DNA of 64,000 bases from Oscheius dolichura (lineage: Eukaryota > Nematoda > Chromadorea > Rhabditida > Rhabditidae). This document shows, in pieces, positions 57,094 to 64,000 of this stretch (positions within the stretch are counted from its first letter, which is position 1; each line of letters begins with the position of its first letter). A program made the translations under genes and the position numbers. The stretch is from NCBI GenBank assembly GCA_932521035.1, contig OW051496.1, positions 10,912,001-10,976,000 on the forward strand, written 5' to 3'. Below the pieces are notes generated by a model. The model had not been told where the DNA came from. It ran no database searches and saw only the letters and a program-made list of their open reading frames with translations.

Positions 57094-58262
57094 TTGAAGA
57101 AACCGTTCTCTCGGGCTGAAAAACACCTTTCTTGCTTTGAAATTAGGTCACTGCCATGGATTTTTTACTGGGAGACTGCCAGTCCCTTAGACCACTGGTT
57201 GGTTCTTCAGATCAACTTGACTAATTCTTCGTCGTGTCTCCCTTTGCCACCGATGTACAACTTGAAGTTCCATCCTCGCCTGCCGGTAAACTTCACCCGA
57301 ATCCCAGATAATCTCTGTGTTGAAATCTTTGTCAAGGTTGATCTCTCCTCTCCTGACTTAACCATATTCTATTCAGCATAGTGGAATAGCCATATGTAGA
57401 TCAACCTTAGTCTGCCAATGTACGAATAAAATAATTGAGGCCACCTTGGTTCGGACTCCAATACTCCGCTTCCTCGCGTCGATCTTCGCCAAATACGAAA
57501 TTGTCAGTTTCTCCCCATTTCTTCAAATTGTAATCTAATTCCAGACCAAAATTTTCCGTGGATTTGTTTCTAATCTGTTCAAAAAGCCACATATTCCGCT
57601 TAGTGAGCTGGTGTTATGCTGTGTCGTGGCACTGGACGGCGAGGGTCAGCTTTCTTCGATAGATCCGCAGTTATATAAAGAATTCAAGAAAGTTTATAAC
57701 GCTGTGGTCTGGTGAGTAAGGCCCCAAAAGTTTATATTAAGTTATTTTTATAAGGGCTGGCCGCATTCCAGTCGACGTACTCTGGTCGGAGCAGAACAGG
57801 CATGGTCCTAGAGGAATTGACTTGGTGGCGATTCCGCAAAGCCTTCGAAACGTCGTTCTGTCCAAAGTAAGTGATCATATTCTGACGGTACTTACTCTCC
57901 TAGGCATCACTTGTCTCTGTGACCCGTTTAGCGGGATGTAGCACTACTGCTAAAGGTTTTGTAGACGATTACTTCGACTCTACAGAGATTACGGCCCTGG
58001 CTAAATGAGTCATTGGAACAACCGATCCCTATTCTCTTTCGCGCAGTCTACGGCGGAAGGAGTCCTACAGGGAAGCGTCTCTCAAGGTGAGTCATGGCCC
58101 TGGCCAAAAAAAGCAACGAAAGGATCCAAAGTGTTTGAACCAAAGATGGCTTTTTCAGGCAATATACATCTTCCCCTGGTGGTTATCACTATCTGCAAAA
58201 CCACGGTGGAACCAGGATTTTGACGGAGGAAGAAATGACTACCTTGCCCTATAATACATATG
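57094..58262 (+). pseudogene. Unidentified duplicated gene, copy P1 (interrupted)
   Basis: Splice-consistent coding blocks: LPVNFTRIPDNLCVEIF at about 57,280; FRGFVSNLFKKPHIPLSELV and a following block to KKVYNAVVW at 57,560-57,711; then GRIPVDVLWSEQNRHGPRGI and IPQSLRNVVLSK at 57,755-57,867; then SLVSVTRLAGCSTTAKGFVD at 57,905-58,007. The frame hits TGA after ALAK (58,006-58,008), where copy P2 has CAT (His). The PHIPLSELVLC stretch faintly recalls a cyclin-box helix, but I do not assign a family. Earlier exons (before 57.5 kb) contain stops in every frame. Homologous to the region at 62.34-62.88 kb, on the other side of cullin-3. Confidence 0.5.
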
Positions 58263-58789
58263 GCGGAATCAGGACATTAGGAGACAGGGAAGAACAGAGA
58301 AATGAAGCATGGCTTACTTATGGACACTGTTACAATATGAATGCACCATATGGTTTTTGAGCATAAAGATCCTTTACCAGCTACCGTATCCACTAGTAGC
58401 CCAAAAGTTCCCATCCGTAGGCCTACGGTCCTCGCTCATTGATAAATTTTTATTCTGTTCATTTACAAAACATTCGAGCAATATATACTCATAAAACCCG
58501 GGCAGCAAAAAAGTCTATTACAAACAAGGATGAAGAAATACTCGTAGGATGATTCCAAGGTACTACATTACTACATAATGGCCAGCGGTGGTGTGATCAT
58601 CCCTTCTCGGAAGATTTTGTCAATTCCTGGGAAGAACATTTTAAAAAATAGGTATACAACACGGCTTTCCGGGAAGCAGTTCTCGGAGATGATCGTACCA
58701 CTACAGGGAAAATGGGGAAAAATTGAAGAATAGAAAATAATGCACAATTGACATTGACTGCGACTATTTGATGAGCATATGTATTGCAT

Positions 58790-61789
58790 CTAGGCCACGT
58801 AGTTGTACATTTTGTGGTCAGCATTGTCACGAGCAAGATATTCACGCTCGATGAGAGATTCGATTCTCTTTTTGATCAAAATAGGCGATGGCATGAACCG
58901 ATGGCGGAGCTGCTGTGCGACCTAAACAATACTTGAAAAGGAACGAATAATTTGGATACCTCGCTTATTAGAATATTGTGGACCAGTTGTTTTCGTGATT
59001 TCATAATACGTACGATAGCCGCTTCCACTTCGTGTTTCCTGTCCTCATCGACCTGAAGTAGTCATTATAACCGTTTAGGCAGGTGGCATACTCTATTCTT
59101 GATATCCTTTCTCTCTGGTTCAGTGTCATTTTTGGTGGTAACAAGCTGAATCTTAATTCGGACCAATTTAGAGGTAAAGGCGTCGTTCACATAAAATTCA
59201 TCTGTTCCTTCTGTAAACTGGAGATACAAAAAGTAACGATGACACAAACCGATTTCCTTTCCTTTTCCCTTCCTGCCTAAAATGCGTTGAGTCGGCTTTC
59301 CCATAGCCAATGACTGTAATATTCTTTTCAATTCCTTTTCGGGGATCTGGGTGTCTGCCTGGAACAAAGCATTGTCAAGATACAGGGAACAATCCTACCA
59401 TAATTTCTTCAAAAGTCATTTTTGGTTTGGCATTGAACCTCATAAGAAGCACCATAGTGTGTGTATTTGTTTGGAGGATCTTCTCACGTCTGGCCAGTTG
59501 TGGTGCTGCACTGCTGCTCGCTTCTTCCTGTTGACTGGCATCTTCTCCCGGTGAACCATAAAAGACTGCACGGACATCAGCGTTTCCCAACAATGTATTC
59601 AGGGTAATTTTCCTTCCGCTGTGCTTTTGGGTGTAAAATTCTTCGAAAGTCTAAACCGGTGAAATAAAGAAAAAGGAAATAGGAAATACCTTGAAACTTG
59701 TCATACACACGTTGGGAAGAATGCATTGCAGCGATGACGTCTGAGTCGGCCATATTCCCGCCGTTAGAACGCGGACAGAAATGTCTACAGGATCTCGCTC
59801 CCGGGAGATCTGAATTTTTAGAAATTTAGCATTATAGTAAGTAGTGGCTTACAATATTGTTGGCGTCTTTGTAATCTTTGAAGCCATTTACAACAGTACC
59901 CCACAGCTCTTTGTCTCGGAACATGTTCTCCAGCTTTTGTGTGAACTGGCAACCGCACTCCGTTTTCAGTTTGCTCAACATGGCTTTCTCCGAATCATCT
60001 GAGATGCTTTTGTCGAGGAGCAGCCTCTTCGCCAAGTGTTGTTTATAGAATTTTTCGAAGATATCCTTTTCTTGGAGGAATCGGAAAAGAACCATGGCTT
60101 TGTCCAAATGATTCTCAATTTCGGCGTCTCCAATAACGCGAATGCCCTTCTTCAGTTTGTCGTCCATGTACAGAGACAGATATTCCGGGCTCTTGTTGTT
60201 TTTGTTGAAGAATCCTTCAAAGTCGTATTGAATCTTGTTTTTGAACAGCTTGTCGTTGGCAAAAGCGTCAAGTAGAAAGTGATCGCATCGATCTTTCAAG
60301 TCAAGAAGTGACTAAAGTGTCAAGATAAAATAATTGTAGACTTTCAAGCAAACCTGTATATATTTTACGGGGTTATTGACTAATTCTCCCGTTTCGCTAA
60401 CTATGGTGTCTCCCAAACTGCGAAGATATCTGAAATCTTTCATGCCCTATATCGTAATCACTATTTATTACCTGCTCAACGCTACAGTCATAGTTGCAAG
60501 ACCATTATCCACACGACGGAGTAGCCTATACATACGTTTCAGGTCTTCAACCTGAAAATCCCCTCAATAAATAAATCAAAGGGGTAACCATGTCGTTAGC
60601 AAGCATATGTTCAACTCCGCTGTTTTCCATGTTGACAATAGTATTCATATGATTCGTAATCAAAACTTGATCCAATACCTAAAATAAACGGGAATAGCAA
60701 CAAGAAGAAGCTTCTACCTCGAGAACTTTCGTCTCTGTTTCAGGATCCAAGTACCGTTTTGCCCGGTTAGTCTCATTTCCCAGACACTGTTCAACCTCTT
60801 TGATATATGCACTGGCATTCTTCGCTTCCAAGAACTTCTGTCCCTTTCGAATGTAGAATTCGGCAGTTTCATTTAGAAAAGGCTCTTCGAATTCCTTCAC
60901 ATAAACACATCGAGAATCCAAACCGAGAGAAACAAGCATTTGGCAAGCTTGTTTAATACCCATCCTACAATACTTTTTTTATAGAACAGTTGGGCCTATT
61001 ACCAAAGAACATTGATTCCGTTCCGTTCGTCAGCGATCATTTTGAGCAGTGTTTTCCTCAATTCCTCATTGACACCGTGTTGTTGGATGATCGACTCTCT
61101 AATTTAACTTGGAACAAAACTAAAGAAACTTACTTGAAAATTAGGAGGCCGAGAGAGTAGACATTTTCAACATTCTGCTGAGCTACATAAACACGGTCCA
61201 TATACATCAGTATGTCTCGGATCATTATCTAGAAAAGGGTTATTTATTGAAAAAACGGCAAGACGAGCCATTGCTGTTGTATGGTCATGCCACATCACGT
61301 TCAGTATGTCCAATAGCTGATTATGGGCCATGGCCTCGACCACATTTGGAGCAACGACAACATTCAAATGATCAGAAACGACTTTCCTCAGGCCCGTATA
61401 TAGTTTTTCACCGTGTTTATGTAGTACCTGAAATGTTAACTTGATACAAATAAGAAGAGCTCGTAAAAAGAAGATTTTCTCCAAAATCAATAGGTCAAAA
61501 AACCATACCATTGTGTACGCATTCCTGTATAATTCCTCGAAGCTTAGTCCCGAGTTATTTTTCCTTTGAATTTCCTGGATCGCTCTTTCCAGACTAGCCC
61601 ATGTTTGAGCAACGAATTTGTCATCCATATTGGTCTGAAAATAATCCATGCTATCGCAAGCCTGCGGATCCCTTTTGTATTATATCATTTTATACAAAAT
61701 AGCTTGAAACAGCATGTAAAACCTACCGGAAATGCTCGGATCCTCATCTTAGCTGTGCTGGAACCGCCACTGGAACCTTGCCTGGACAT
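58790..61789 (-). CDS. CUL3: Cullin-3, scaffold of BTB-CRL3 ubiquitin ligases
   Basis: CUL3 bridges BTB substrate adaptors to the RBX1 RING subunit. The ATG at 61,789 ([20 protein letters not shown]) is about 25 nt after an AAATTTCAG acceptor. Cullin repeats follow with strong family identity: [45 protein letters not shown] and [20 protein letters not shown]. The cullin-homology region includes [31 protein letters not shown] and [20 protein letters not shown]. The C-terminal winged helix carries the neddylation lysine in VRIMKSRK and ends [20 protein letters not shown] then YVA* (stop 58,790). One tract before the winged helix has a QQEEASSS insertion (near 59,520). Near-complete relative to human (768 aa). 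About twelve exons with short introns. Confidence 0.95.
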
Positions 61790-62339
61790 TGGGTAAAAAA
61801 TAAATATTTCCTGAAATTTGGAAGTCACGAGCTGGAAACGGGGGAGATAAAGAGATGTTCACCTTCACCGCAGAACCGTTTGATTAACTAAAACGATAGA
61901 CAATAGAAAAAGGAGAAAAGACTGATGTGTGATCAAAGAAGGGGGGATTTTACCCGCAAGAACGACTGCAATCTGCTCTCAGCAATCAATACCCGTAGCG
62001 CAGAGTGTGCGCGGCCGTCCACACACGGAACAGCCTTCTTTTTACTAAATATTACGACGGGAGGATCGTTATCCGTTATATTTCAACTAATTATAATGAT
62101 ACTTGTACTTTTATACCTTTTTCAGGTAGACGATTTGGAGAGAAAAGCGGCAGATCGCTTTTTCGTTGTTTTCTCTTTACTGCTATGGTTAAAATCGTAT
62201 GAACCCCGTATGGTATAGTATAGCTGAACAAAAGAGCTGTTCTACACTGACTATCCATGTGAACTCGAGGAGTTGAAAGCCCTGCAAGCGGACAAAGGAA
62301 AAATAAAGGTGACAAGGAGTTAATTCTATTGATTTTATT

Positions 62340-62884
62340 GATTACCCACAGATGGACCAACTATTTCGAACTGGATCGCGTTAGTTCATTGCTTCAAGAT
62401 CGTTTGCTCCGGCAATATGTGGACGTCCGACTGGAAGGCACCCCCTCGCCAGCCGGTGAATCTCAACCGGATTCCCAGTTACCTCTGTACTGAATTGACC
62501 TGATCCAGGTCCCGGAGAACCTTCGAAAGGCCGTTCCGTCCAAGGTAAGTAATCATATTCAGGCAATATTTCTTCCCCCAGGTTTCTCTGGTCGCTGTAG
62601 TTCGTCTTGCAAGGTCTTCCACTGCTGCTAAAGGGTTTGTCGACGACTACTTCAATTCTACGGAACTAACAGCCTTAGCTAAACATGTCACCGAGAGGAC
62701 GTGCCCAATTGAGCTGTTCGATAGCGTGAAACAGACGAAGAGGTACGGGCAATCGTCTATAAAAGTGAGTCTCGTCCGTTTCTTTTGAAGAGAATGCTCT
62801 ATATTTTAGACAATTCACTGTTTCTTGGAATATTTGGCTCACGAATATTCGGAAAAGCATGCTGGATACCAGCTCCTGGATTAA
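62340..62884 (+). pseudogene. Unidentified duplicated gene, copy P2 (interrupted)
   Basis: PVNLNRIPSYLCTEL at about 62,455 aligns with P1's PVNFTRIPDNLCVEI. Then TGA-IDLIQVPENLRKAVPSK aligns with P1's GIDLVAIPQSLRNVVLSK, TGA replacing GGA (Gly). After an intron whose first bases match P1's (GTAAGTAATCATATTC against GTAAGTGATCATATTC), SLVAVVRLARSSTAAKGFVD and STELTALAKHVTERT continue past the point where P1 stops, then a short exon ends HEYSEKHAGYQLLD*. Material corresponding to P1's middle (about 57.3-57.75 kb) is missing. Confidence 0.5.
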
Positions 62885-63204
62885 GAGGAGCGAAAGATGG
62901 TTCCTTGTCCTAGAAAGATGACAAAGAACACAAAGTATGTGCAGAGAAGGAGGCAGCATGGCAGAAATACGGCTACAGTTATTACAAATTTATTGATTTT
63001 GGCTTTTACCGATAAATATCTCCGTTTATCATTACTTACCGTAACCAGGATAAATACTCCCCCCAAACTACTAGTAGTAAAGTATACTTTCTCCCATTTT
63101 CCTTTCTTTCACATGCAATAAAACTGAGCTATAGATACTGTAACTACGGGTCAATCACTATATATTTTTATTATAGAGGAGAATAAGTACAGTAGTAGAG
63201 AGTC

Positions 63205-63434
<230 letters not shown>

Positions 63435-64000
63435 CTATAAATTATTGGTGTCCATGTCAAGTAGTATCACTTGGGTGGCTAATCCGCTAATTGAGAGCTC
63501 CTCCCCTCGATAGACAGAGAGACAATCTGTGCCCTGGCTGGCGCAATGCTCGTACCATCTGTGACTGTAACGCTCTCAACAGGGTGGAAATTATGACCGG
63601 AAAATCATCAAAATATGCTCTTTGCTCTTGGCCACTTTAGGGTTACTTTTGCTTAACCCATGTTTACCATCGAAGCGAAATGGTGTAGCAGGTACGAGGA
63701 TGGATTTATGATCCAGGTTACCCAAGTTCGACCCCGCCTGTGCGAACATTTTTTTGCTTTTTTTGCTCATCAGTAAACTATGTTTCATACTGTATTTCCG
63801 GTGTTTTTACTATATTTCGCGCATAAAATCATACCTCCCGGTTTCTCCCCTTCTAACCTCGCCCCGGTCCCCCTTATGTGTGTGTCTGTCTCTCCTTTTT
63901 CAGCCAAATTACCCAAACTTGGTCACCAGGTTAGCCTGATGAATTATTCGTCAGAGCAATGAAAGGCTCTCTGTTTCGGGTGTATTGTCTTCGATGGAGG

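Noticed and set aside
63678..63750. tRNA-like stretch: A-box-like TGGTGTAGCAGGT, a TGGAT/ATCCA hairpin, then GTTCGACCCC
   Set aside because: Acceptor and T stems do not pair and the anticodon loop is the wrong size. At most a decayed tRNA-derived fragment.

Overview
The window is a compact metazoan nuclear genome segment, not bacterial. Genes are split by very short introns (most that I could place exactly are 34-45 nt, several exactly 39 nt). Nearly every recognisable start codon lies 2 to about 26 nt downstream of a TTTCAG-like 3' splice acceptor, which suggests spliced-leader trans-splicing. Together with the paired-box and MSP-domain genes this points to a nematode or similar compact ecdysozoan. 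That is inference: an exportin-5 gene would be unusual for a Caenorhabditis-like nematode.

Layout. 0.1-13.2 kb: four minus-strand genes head to tail, a divergent paired-domain factor (13.17-11.79 kb), a tail-anchored MSP-domain protein, a four-GoLoco LGN/Pins protein and exportin-5. Two foldback elements lie between the MSP and LGN genes, and short foldback hairpins sit inside introns. 13.4-19.7 kb: GC-rich DNA without convincing genes, with degenerate 20-bp minisatellites and a foldback element. 19.7-24.1 kb, plus strand: an intronless BSD-domain gene, a TAF1A-like Pol I factor and a terminal-inverted-repeat transposon. 24.4-27.4 kb, minus strand: an unidentified small gene and an LPGAT1-like acyltransferase. 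27.5-31.1 kb: intergenic, with a foldback element and a dispersed tandem repeat. 31.1-33.35 kb, plus strand: eEF1B-delta with an FDXACB1-like ORF inside its one long intron. 33.6-40.7 kb, minus strand: mitochondrial uS12m, a LOTUS-domain protein and a PARL-type rhomboid. 40.7-49.8 kb: large GC-rich gene-poor interval. 49.8-52.4 kb, plus strand: a SoxB gene. 52.4-57.1 kb: repeats, including a transposon nested in a repeat. 57.1-64 kb: two copies of an unidentified broken gene flanking cullin-3 (minus), and a C2H2 zinc-finger gene running toward the right edge.

The most interesting observation is at 31.1-33.35 kb. The FDXACB1-like ORF has no ATG. It opens directly at a splice acceptor 41 nt downstream of the eEF1B-delta exon-3 donor, is in phase with that exon, and ends with its own AATAAA overlapping the stop codon. 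This arrangement predicts alternative splicing that yields either normal eEF1B-delta or a chimera of the eEF1B-delta N-terminal/leucine-zipper region with a BMT5-like plus FDX-ACB protein. The other main findings are a family of about a dozen 75-100 bp CACCCGTAAAATCTCGGCAG foldback elements, a 354-bp foldback element with a 9-bp target duplication, the trans-splicing signature, and a compositional break inside exportin-5.

Exon boundaries were worked out by eye from reading frame, GT/AG sites and remembered family alignments. Gene outer limits are firmer than every internal junction.
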